A stretch of DNA of 32,523 nucleotides from Rickettsiales bacterium. Lineage in GTDB: Bacteria; Pseudomonadota; Alphaproteobacteria; TMED109. The position numbers and the translations under genes were made by a program. Below are positions 1-5,169 of the stretch, one piece after another. The stretch covers positions 1 through 32,523 of the forward strand of contig NZIN01000021.1 in assembly GCA_002689905.1 (NCBI GenBank), read 5' to 3'. The notes under the pieces were generated by a model. That model was not told the origin of the DNA, did no database searches, and saw only the letters and a list, made by a program, of their open reading frames with translations. How positions within the stretch are numbered: position 1 is the first letter of the stretch; each line of letters starts with the position of its first letter.

Positions 1-294
1 AATCCATCACACGACCATAGTGGTGCTTTTAGTTTTGTTATCTTTGGTGATATAGATGAAAAGATATTTACAGAGAATACGCCTAAAACAAATAGTCAAT
101 ACGCTGGTCAATTAGTATTTCACTATGGTGAAAAAATAACAGGTTTACAACAAACACAATTAAATGTGAAACCATACAAAGGTCTAATGTATGTTTTCCC
201 TGCAACCTTACAACACTATGTACCACCATTCTTCACAGACTTTACAAGAATAAGTATTAGTGGAAATTACTTACTGGAATCAAATGTCAGATAA
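1..294 (+). CDS. 2OG-Fe(II) oxygenase, C-terminal part (truncated by window edge)
   Basis: Open from base 1 in frame 1 to a TAA at 292-294, giving 97 residues of C-terminus; the start lies outside the window. The visible part has the layout of a double-stranded beta-helix iron/2-oxoglutarate oxygenase of the type common in marine T4-like phages (TIGR02466-like). An early P-S-H-D-H-S-G segment (residues 2-8) would hold the first iron ligands. A later F-P-A-x-L-x-H segment has H72 as the distal ligand, and R83 in R-I-S-I-S-G-N would bind the co-substrate carboxylate. The substrate is unknown; a protein or small-molecule hydroxylase is the family expectation. Its end overlaps the next gene by 11 bases, so the two are probably translated together. 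Family call fairly sure, substrate not. Confidence 0.75.
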   Translation, partial: NPSHDHSGAFSFVIFGDIDEKIFTENTPKTNSQYAGQLVFHYGEKITGLQQTQLNVKPYKGLMYVFPATLQHYVPPFFTDFTRISISGNYLLESNVR

Positions 295-562
295 AGAAAC
301 AATAGAAAATATAAAATCAGTATTAGAACACAAAGTAGCACCTAGTGTAGCGGCACACGGTGGCTTTATAAACTTTGTATCATTTAAAGATGGTCATTTA
401 AAATTAGAAATGGCAGGTAGTTGCTCAGGTTGTGCAATGTCTCAATTAACTTTAAAACAAGGTGTTGAAAGTATGATGAAACATTATGTACCTGAAGTAA
501 TGTCTATTGAAAGTCAAGACGATGAAAAAGCCCAAGAAAAAGGATATACTCCTTGGGCGTAA
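284..562 (+). CDS. NfuA/NifU C-terminal-domain Fe-S cluster carrier
   Basis: A 92-residue protein made only of the NifU-like C-terminal (Nfu) domain. It has the N-terminal helix with A-x-x-x-A-H-G-G (about residues 19-27), a beta segment, and the cluster-binding C47-S-G-C50 motif in G-S-C-S-G-C-A-M-S, followed by the usual helix ending in V-P-E-V. Nfu proteins carry a 4Fe-4S cluster bridged between two subunits and pass it to apo-enzymes. I chose the ATG at 284. An in-frame GTG at 260 would add eight residues but has no better ribosome site and overlaps the upstream gene more. The last bases form a terminator that serves the opposite strand. A link to the Fe-S-dependent radical SAM enzymes later in the window is plausible but only inferred. 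Confidence 0.88.
   Translation: MSDKETIENIKSVLEHKVAPSVAAHGGFINFVSFKDGHLKLEMAGSCSGCAMSQLTLKQGVESMMKHYVPEVMSIESQDDEKAQEKGYTPWA
525..558 (-). terminator. Rho-independent terminator of the minus-strand operon, inside the Nfu gene
   Basis: Read on the minus strand, the arm GCCCAAG (558-552) pairs with CTTGGGC (536-530) and is followed directly by five T (529-525). An inner AAGGA/TCCTT pairing (554-550 with 544-540) can extend or compete with the stem. The T-run lies only on the minus-strand side, so it is oriented to stop the leftward operon that ends at 567. It sits within the coding end of the + strand Nfu gene. Confidence 0.75.
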
Positions 563-566
563 TCAT

Positions 567-656
567 TTAGAATATTCCTGGAATACAAACTAATTCTTTA
601 CTCACAGCACATCCCACAACAGAAACGGCCGTATATACAATAAGAAATGTTATCAT
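567..656 (-). CDS. 29-residue membrane-type peptide, last gene of minus-strand operon
   Basis: ATG at 656-654 overlaps the stop of the gene before it as ATGA, with an AAAGG ribosome-site match about ten bases upstream. The TAA is at 569-567, just before the operon terminator. The peptide begins with a hydrophobic stretch (I-T-F-L-I-V-Y-T-A-V-S-V-V-G-C-A-V), long enough for one membrane span or a signal peptide with a possible lipobox-like V-V-G-C, then a short tail with one more Cys. I do not recognise a family. Real coding is supported by the 4-base overlap and ribosome site rather than by similarity. Confidence 0.5.
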   Translation of the reverse strand: MITFLIVYTAVSVVGCAVSKELVCIPGIF

Positions 657-856
657 CTTTTGTTATACCTTTCATAATGGTTAATATCTACACAATATAA
701 ACTTTTGTGCTCTAGGTTTAGTTCTTCAGCAAAAGCAGCGGCCATTTCGCAGTTTTCAAATACTCCGACTTCAACCATACTTTCGTGTTCAAAATTAAAA
801 TAGCCACCGAATGATAACCACACGATGACAATAAAGGCTTCTAAATTATCGTAAAT
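653..856 (-). CDS. small hypothetical protein with hydrophobic N-terminus; start codon unclear
   Basis: An open frame of up to 67 residues ends at TGA 655-653, overlapping the next gene as ATGA. It has no ATG near its expected beginning. A good ribosome site (AGAGGAAAG, 865-857) abuts an in-frame ATT at 856-854, so an ATT start is possible though the spacing is short. The alternative is a GTG at 823-821 with no visible ribosome site, giving 56 residues. The predicted product has a hydrophobic segment (F-I-V-I-V-W-L-S-F-G-G-Y-F), then an acidic region with two Cys and the end H-Y-E-R-Y-N-K-R. Function unknown. The frame is well composed and tightly packed between neighbours, which argues for a real gene. 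Confidence 0.5.
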   Translation of the reverse strand: MYDNLEAFIVIVWLSFGGYFNFEHESMVEVGVFENCEMAAAFAEELNLEHKSLYCVDINHYERYNKR

Positions 857-865
857 CTTTCCTCT

Positions 866-1132
866 CTATCTGTAATATATGGCGAAAGTATCTGCACCAT
901 TCATATGACAATAAGAGTAAGGTCTATCATAACCAAGTTTTGATTTACCTCTGTATCTGTATCTTATCTTTTTTGCATTTTTATGATTAGATATTTCTTT
1001 AAAATATTTTAAATACTTTATAGGAATACCTTTTGCAATACTTTCCTCATTACCGTGGGGATTTGTTAAATGTTTAAGTAAGAGAGGATTTACAATCCTC
1101 TCAAACACAGCTTTTCGTCTACCAGTCTTCAC
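866..1132 (-). CDS. small basic conserved-type phage protein, unknown function
   Basis: 88 residues, rich in Lys, Arg and Tyr. It starts with GTG at 1132-1130, which overlaps the upstream stop as GTGA; GGAGG lies just upstream in the end of the preceding gene, so translation is probably coupled. The C-terminal part (I-R-Y-R-Y-R-G-K-S-K ... A-D-T-F-A-I-Y-Y-R) resembles small proteins I associate with T4-like marine phages, with a conserved R-Y-R-G and a final F-A-x-Y pattern. The charge would suit nucleic-acid or ribosome contact, but nothing visible proves it. No catalytic motif seen. Confidence 0.65.
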   Translation of the reverse strand: MKTGRRKAVFERIVNPLLLKHLTNPHGNEESIAKGIPIKYLKYFKEISNHKNAKKIRYRYRGKSKLGYDRPYSYCHMNGADTFAIYYR

Positions 1133-1386
1133 GCCGCCTCCAACATTTGAAACGGTACTTGATAGATTGTACCTATTGCGCCATCCATCTTAACCAAACA
1201 TTTCTTTTGATTAATTTTTGTAATGACACCAGGTGTCTTTTTAGTCTTTTGAACAACAAAGACTTTCATCCCAACTTTGAGAGTTGCCTTTCCGTTTAAG
1301 ACTTTTACTTCTGATATAAAATCAGAAAGAGCGTTCAAATCAGATAATGACATTGCCATAATCTCTTTTTTCATAGATGTATTCAT
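1129..1386 (-). CDS. small KOW/SH3-like beta-barrel protein
   Basis: 85 residues. A helical N-terminus (S-L-S-D-L-N-A-L-S-D-F-I-S-E-V) is followed by a compact beta-rich region: L-K-V-G-M-K-V-F-V-V, then K-T-P-G-V-I-T-K-I-N, then K-K-C-L-V-K-M. This is the pattern of KOW/SH3-like RNA- or protein-binding barrels and of small hypothetical proteins in T4-like marine phages. The ATG at 1386 has an excellent ribosome site (AAGGAG). Its stop overlaps the next start by four bases. Role unknown; an early regulatory or translation-related job would fit the fold and the early-type promoter, as inference only. Confidence 0.7.
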   Translation of the reverse strand: MNTSMKKEIMAMSLSDLNALSDFISEVKVLNGKATLKVGMKVFVVQKTKKTPGVITKINQKKCLVKMDGAIGTIYQVPFQMLEAA

Positions 1387-1411
1387 AATATAATCTCCTT
1401 CAGATTAGTTA

Positions 1412-1774
1412 CTATTTAAGATATAGAGGTCCAGTCCATTGAATAGGATAATTACCTTCCAAGACATTTCCTCTAGGTTGATTTAAAGCAGGTGCATTAA
1501 AACCAGCGGGTTTTAATATATCACCTTTTTTAAAATGTTTAAAGTCTTCTTTAACAATAAAACAGAAGACACCAGTTTCTTGTACAATCTTAATGTACTT
1601 CTTACCAGGTCTAATAGATGTTTTACTATCCCAACTATCAACTTGTTCTTTACAATAACTTGATAATTCTTTGCCACCAAGTGTTGACCATTTCATATAG
1701 TCATCTTTAGCGCCTTTCATCAAGTTTTTTATTCCGTCGTTTAAATTATCGGCAGTTTTTTCAACTTTTATCAT
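1412..1774 (-). CDS. hypothetical protein of minus-strand operon
   Basis: 120 residues with a lysine-rich helical first half and a beta-rich second half (residues about 55-120) that includes G-K-K-Y-I-K-I-V-Q-E-T-G-V-F-C-F-I-V and F-K-K-G-D-I-L-K-P-A-G-F-N-A-P-A. This looks like a small SH3-like or other compact beta domain. There are two Cys and no signal peptide. The ATG at 1774 shares its first base with the stop of the upstream gene (TAATG), and AAGGAGG lies nine bases before it, so expression is strong and coupled. I do not recognise a named family. Confidence 0.65.
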   Translation of the reverse strand: MIKVEKTADNLNDGIKNLMKGAKDDYMKWSTLGGKELSSYCKEQVDSWDSKTSIRPGKKYIKIVQETGVFCFIVKEDFKHFKKGDILKPAGFNAPALNQPRGNVLEGNYPIQWTGPLYLK

Positions 1775-1953
1775 TATAGGTCCTCCTTTGATTGAAAATA
1801 TAGTGTTAGAAACGCAGATACCAACATAATACCTGTCATTATAAAAAACATTGTCCAGTTATCATTACCGATACAATGTCCTCCACAATCTTCTATTGAA
1901 CCAACGGCCATAATGGCACTCAAAATGGTTGTAGTTGCGAAAAAAGTAGTCAT
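1774..1953 (-). CDS. 59-residue small membrane protein, first gene of minus-strand operon
   Basis: ATG at 1953-1951, with AAAGGA about 13 bases upstream; TAA at 1776-1774 overlaps the next ATG. The protein has two hydrophobic stretches: residues about 3-18 (F-F-A-T-T-T-I-L-S-A-I-M-A-V-G-S) and about 34-53 (M-F-F-I-M-T-G-I-M-L-V-S-A-F-L-T-L-Y-F). Between them is a short loop with C-G-G-H-C. Two spans with a Cys-Gly-Gly-His-Cys loop suggest an inner-membrane peptide with a metal- or disulfide-capable loop. No family recognised. It is the promoter-proximal gene, so it should be the earliest product of the unit. Confidence 0.6.
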   Translation of the reverse strand: MTTFFATTTILSAIMAVGSIEDCGGHCIGNDNWTMFFIMTGIMLVSAFLTLYFQSKEDL

Positions 1954-1991
1954 AGTGTTTTTTGTCCTTTCTTTTTATTTAATATACATAC

Positions 1992-2020
1992 ATATTACCA
2001 TTATTAGAAAGCATTGTCAA
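1992..2020 (-). promoter_or_regulatory. sigma70-type (early) promoter for the minus-strand operon
   Basis: On the minus strand TTGACA (2020-2015) and TAATAT (1997-1992) are separated by exactly 17 bases. This is an almost perfect host sigma70 promoter and is unlike the TATAAATA late promoters on the + strand. It points into the first gene of the leftward operon (start 1953), leaving a leader of about 30 bases. Host-polymerase reading would make this an early unit. Confidence 0.85.
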
Positions 2021-2027
2021 GCAAAAA

Positions 2028-2207
2028 ATGAAGAAAAATACAATTATTTTCACTATTTTAGTGGTTTTGTTCTTATTTTGTTCTTCTAGTTGTACTAGAA
2101 TTAACGAAAACTGCAAAATAGCGCCTGGATTGGGCGATGTTCCAGAAAATTACAAAAAAATGTTAAAAAATCCACCAGTAACGACACAACTTAAATGTAA
2201 CTTCTAA
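2028..2207 (+). CDS. 59-residue putative exported or lipoprotein-like peptide
   Basis: ATG at 2028, TAA at 2205-2207. The N-terminus reads M-K-K-N followed by a strongly hydrophobic run (I-I-F-T-I-L-V-V-L-F-L-F-C-S-S-S-C), as in a signal peptide with Cys at positions 18 and 22 that could act as a lipid-attachment site, although the lipobox is not canonical. The mature part of about 37 residues contains two more Cys and P-G-L-G-D-V-P-E-N-Y. There is no clear ribosome site (the ATG follows CAAAAA). It lies divergently, eight bases from the -35 box of the leftward promoter. A small phage lipoprotein, for example outer-spanin-like, is possible, but no partner gene is visible here. Confidence 0.5.
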   Translation: MKKNTIIFTILVVLFLFCSSSCTRINENCKIAPGLGDVPENYKKMLKNPPVTTQLKCNF

Positions 2208-2214
2208 AAAAACT

Positions 2215-2222
2215 TATAAATA
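2215..2222 (+). promoter_or_regulatory. T4-type late promoter (TATAAATA)
   Basis: The exact octamer TATAAATA lies 19 bases before the ATG of the small basic gene at 2242, with an AAGGA ribosome site in between. T4-like phages use this octamer with their own sigma (gp55) for late transcription. It marks the beginning of the late tail block. Confidence 0.75.
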
Positions 2223-2241
2223 TTCTCGTAAAAAAGGATTT

Positions 2242-2391
2242 ATGGCACTACCAAAGTTTGGAGTGAGTTTATACGAACCTGGTAGAGGTAAAAAAACCTC
2301 GCAAGGGAAGAAAAAGAGAAGTATTAAGTTCAGTTCTATGAATAAGAGTAAAAAGCGAAGTTGGAAAGCATATCAAGGTCAGGGAAAGTAA
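2242..2391 (+). CDS. small basic late protein ending in Y-x-G-Q-G-K
   Basis: 49 residues, very rich in Lys, Arg and Ser. It begins M-A-L-P-K-F-G-V-S-L-Y and ends K-A-Y-Q-G-Q-G-K. The ATG follows an AAAAAGGA ribosome site, and the TAA is directly followed by the next ATG. Small basic proteins ending in a Y-x-G-Q-G motif are, from memory, common near baseplate genes of T4-like marine phages; their role is not known. The first residues resemble those of gp26-type baseplate hub proteins, but nothing else does. Too short for the usual ORF cut-off. Confidence 0.6.
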   Translation: MALPKFGVSLYEPGRGKKTSQGKKKRSIKFSSMNKSKKRSWKAYQGQGK

Positions 2392-2601
2392 ATGAAAGGT
2401 GAATATATCATAAGATTGAATGGTACTATTCACACTTACACCGATTTTGATGATATTCCTGACAAGATAGGTGCGGTCATATCGTTTAATCCTGATTATC
2501 CTGAACCTCCTCATACAAATGAGGAACACGAATTAATAGAAACCTTTAACGATAAGTTAAAACAATTAATGGAGAGAGAATGCCAGCAGTTACGAGGATA
2601 G
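2392..2601 (+). CDS. conserved-type hypothetical protein of T4-like marine phages, next to PAAR
   Basis: 69 residues: Y-I-I-R-L-N-G-T-I-H-T-Y-T-D-F-D-D-I-P, then a short hydrophobic strand, then P-E-P-P-H-T-N-E-E-H-E and a charged helix. The pattern (x-I-R-L-x-G-T-I-H-T-Y-x-D-F-x-D-I-P) is one I associate with small proteins encoded just before the PAAR or gp25 genes in T4-like cyanophages. The ATG directly abuts the preceding stop. The end overlaps the PAAR gene by 22 bases in another frame. Function unknown; expression with baseplate genes suggests a virion or assembly role. Confidence 0.7.
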   Translation: MKGEYIIRLNGTIHTYTDFDDIPDKIGAVISFNPDYPEPPHTNEEHELIETFNDKLKQLMERECQQLRG

Positions 2602-2867
2602 GTGACGCAGATGTTACACATTGTAGTGGAATGACACGAGCAGTAGGTTCACCAAATGTCAATGCAAACGGAATACCAGTAAGTAGACAAGGCGATAACA
2701 ATACAACACATCTATTACCAGGTGTACCTTGTCCTGCACATTCGGCTCCTATTGCAAGTGGTTCATCTACGGTCTTTATAAATGGTAAGGGTTGTGGTCG
2801 TATAGGAGACGGAATATCTGGTTGTACTTCTGTGGCTGCAGGAAGTCCTAATGTCTTTGCTGGTTAG
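2580..2867 (+). CDS. PAAR-motif tail-spike tip protein
   Basis: 95 residues with the repetitive Gly/Pro/Asn/His pattern of PAAR proteins: M-P-A-V-T-R-I-G-D, then H14-C-S-G, A-V-G-S-P-N-V-N-A-N-G, H44, C-P-A-H54, S-S-T-V-F-I-N-G-K-G-C-G-R-I-G-D, and a second G-S-P-N-V-F-A-G. PAAR proteins form a small metal-bound cone on the needle of contractile tails (T4 gp5.4, type VI secretion); the His and Cys residues are candidate metal ligands. AGAGAG before the ATG at 2580 serves as ribosome site. Position directly before gp25 agrees with tail tip assembly. Confidence 0.92.
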   Translation: MPAVTRIGDADVTHCSGMTRAVGSPNVNANGIPVSRQGDNNTTHLLPGVPCPAHSAPIASGSSTVFINGKGCGRIGDGISGCTSVAAGSPNVFAG

Positions 2868-2869
2868 TG

Positions 2870-2877
2870 TATAAATA
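2870..2877 (+). promoter_or_regulatory. T4-type late promoter immediately before gp25
   Basis: Exact TATAAATA directly after the PAAR stop and only eight bases before the gp25 ATG at 2886. With the usual T4 late start about six bases downstream, the mRNA would begin around 2883 and be almost leaderless. Confidence 0.65.
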
Positions 2878-2885
2878 TTAGTGTT

Positions 2886-3311
2886 ATGGCAAGTTACGAT
2901 AGTTCACAATCAACAAGCAAAAAAAGAGTTAATCGGATTTACTCTGATTTGGACCTTGACTTTACAAGGAATCCAGTTACTAGTGATGTGGTTAAACTAA
3001 CAGATGTTGAAGCCGTAAAGAGAAGTGTAAAGAATTTAATACAAACTAATCATTATGAGAGACCATTTCATCCAGAAATAGGTAGTGATGTAAGGGCATT
3101 GTTATTTGAAAATATGACACCATTAACTGCTCTTAATTTAGAAAGAAAAGTAGTAGAGGTTTTAGTTAACTTTGAACCTAGAGCAAAAATCGTTGATGTA
3201 AACGCAAACGCAGACATTGATGGTAATGGTTATCATTTAACAATAAGTTTTTATGTTGTAGGTATTCAATCACCAGTAACCGTAGAAACATTTTTACAAA
3301 GGCTAAGATAA
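2886..3311 (+). CDS. gp25: baseplate wedge subunit gp25
   Basis: 141 residues, close to T4 gp25 (132). The family's features are visible: D-L-D-L-D-F-T-R-N-P-V near residue 21, D-V-E-A-V-K-R-S-V-K-N-L-I about 41-53, R-P-F-H-P-E-I-G-S-D-V about 59-69, L-L-F-E-N near 73, and the central helix with L-N-L-E-R. gp25 is the sheath-initiator-like wedge protein that joins the gp6 ring and nucleates the sheath. There is no good ribosome site, because the late promoter lies only eight bases before the ATG. A single base separates it from gp6. Confidence 0.95.
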   Translation: MASYDSSQSTSKKRVNRIYSDLDLDFTRNPVTSDVVKLTDVEAVKRSVKNLIQTNHYERPFHPEIGSDVRALLFENMTPLTALNLERKVVEVLVNFEPRAKIVDVNANADIDGNGYHLTISFYVVGIQSPVTVETFLQRLR

Positions 3312-3312
3312 T

Positions 3313-5166
3313 ATGGCGTCCACAAAACTAGACATTTCAGAATTAGATTTTGACCAACTTAAATCAAATCTAAAATCATTTTTACAAAGTCAATCAGAAT
3401 TTTCAGATTACAATTTTGAAGGTTCAGGTTTTGCTGTTCTTTTAGATGTTCTAGCATACAATACTCACTATCTAGGTTTCAATGCTAATATGTTGGCAAA
3501 CGAAATGTATCTTGATAGTGCAGATGTAAGAGCCAATGTTGTTTCTCTTGCAAAGATGATTGGTTATACTTCTGCAAGTGCAAAGGCACCTGTGGCAAGT
3601 TTAGATATTACCGTTAATGACGCAACTGGTACTACTCTAACAATGGACAAAGGACAAACATTTACAACTTCAGTAGATGGAACAACTTATAACTTTATTA
3701 CAAATACAGATTTAACAATTACGCCAGTAGATGGTGTATTCAAATTTTCTAGTGTACCAGTTTATGAAGGTACACCTATAACTTTTAGATATACGGTTGA
3801 TAGTACAGACGCAGACCAAAAGTTTTTAATACCTAGTGTAAATGCTGATACTTCAACTTTAAGAATAAGAGTTCAAACAAGTTTAACAGATACAACTAGT
3901 GAAACATTTACAAATGTAAGTGGTCTAACTAATTTAAGTGATACTTCTGCTGTTTACTTTTTAAGTGAAACAGAAACAGGTAAGTTTCAAATTACTTTTG
4001 GTGATGGAGTACTAGGTAAAAAATTATCAAACGGAAATATCGTAATACTAGATTACATAGTTACAAATAAAGATGAAGCCAATGGTGCAAGTACATTTAC
4101 ACCTGCTGGTAACATAGGTAACTTTTCTAATTTAACGGTTGCAACCGTATCAAATGCTCAAGGTGGTTCTGAACCTGAAAGTAAAGAAAGTATTAGATAC
4201 AATGCACCATTACAATATACAGCACAGGACAGAGCAGTAACAACTTCTGACTATGAAGGCAAAGTAAGGTCAATATATCCTAATGCACAATCAGTTAGTG
4301 CTTGGGGTGGTGAAGATGATGAGACACCTATCTATGGTGTAGTAAAAATTGCAATCAAGGCCGCAAGTGGTTCAACTTTAACAACACAAACAAAATCAGA
4401 TATTGTTTCTAAACTAAAAGAATATAATGTTGGTTCTGTTACACCACAAATCGTAGACCCAGAGATTACATCTATTCTTTTAAATACAAGTGCAAAATAT
4501 AATGCTTCTGCAACTACTAAAGACGCTGAAACATTAAAGGCAAACATAATTACAAACTTAACAAACTATAATACTTCAACATTACAAAAATTTGATAGTG
4601 TTTTTAGATTTTCAAAAGTTTCAACACTTATTGATGGAACAGACGCAAGTATTCTATCAAACATTACAACTATTAAAATTAGAAAGAGTTTACAACCTAC
4701 TATTAATAGTTCATTAAAATATAACATCTACTTTAGAAATGGTTTATATAATCCACACACAGGACATAACTCAACTGCTGGTGGTATATTAACTTCAACA
4801 GGTTTTAAAGTAAGTGGTAATACTAATGAACAATTTTTAGATGATGACGGCAATGGAAATGTAAGAGCATATTATCTATCTGGTGCAACAAGAGTTTATA
4901 CAAACTCAACGCAAGGTACTATTGATTATACAACAGGTGCAATTACAATTAACTCACTACAAGTAACAGAAATTTCAAATATAAGAGGGAGTGCTTCTTC
5001 AGTTATAGAATTAACCGTACAACCTGCTTCAAATGACATTGTACCAGTAAGAGACCAGATTATAGAATTAGATATTTCTAACTCAACTATCTCGGTTCAG
5101 AAAGATACCTTTGTTGCTGGAAGTTCAGACGCTGGTGTTGGTTATACTACAACTAGTGCATACTAG
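3313..5166 (+). CDS. gp6: baseplate wedge subunit gp6
   Basis: 617 residues, similar in size to T4 gp6 (660). The N-terminal part has the typical L-D-F-D-Q-L-K-S-N-L-K-S-F-L and S-G-F-A-V-L-L-D-V-L-A-Y-N-T-H-Y segments (about 10-54), then N-E-M-Y-L-D-S-A. The middle has I-T-F-G-D-G-V-L-G-K (about 223-232), and a gpJ-like region follows with V-T-T-S-D-Y-E about 305-311. gp6 forms the ring that ties the six wedges together around the hub. It follows gp25 immediately and precedes the gp7-like gene by three bases, as expected for a baseplate operon. Confidence 0.93.
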   Translation: MASTKLDISELDFDQLKSNLKSFLQSQSEFSDYNFEGSGFAVLLDVLAYNTHYLGFNANMLANEMYLDSADVRANVVSLAKMIGYTSASAKAPVASLDITVNDATGTTLTMDKGQTFTTSVDGTTYNFITNTDLTITPVDGVFKFSSVPVYEGTPITFRYTVDSTDADQKFLIPSVNADTSTLRIRVQTSLTDTTSETFTNVSGLTNLSDTSAVYFLSETETGKFQITFGDGVLGKKLSNGNIVILDYIVTNKDEANGASTFTPAGNIGNFSNLTVATVSNAQGGSEPESKESIRYNAPLQYTAQDRAVTTSDYEGKVRSIYPNAQSVSAWGGEDDETPIYGVVKIAIKAASGSTLTTQTKSDIVSKLKEYNVGSVTPQIVDPEITSILLNTSAKYNASATTKDAETLKANIITNLTNYNTSTLQKFDSVFRFSKVSTLIDGTDASILSNITTIKIRKSLQPTINSSLKYNIYFRNGLYNPHTGHNSTAGGILTSTGFKVSGNTNEQFLDDDGNGNVRAYYLSGATRVYTNSTQGTIDYTTGAITINSLQVTEISNIRGSASSVIELTVQPASNDIVPVRDQIIELDISNSTISVQKDTFVAGSSDAGVGYTTTSAY

Positions 5167-5169
5167 TAG

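Noticed and set aside
2269..2529. Minus-strand open frame across the small late genes
   Set aside because: Two well-formed + strand genes with abutting start and stop and a late promoter occupy the same bases.
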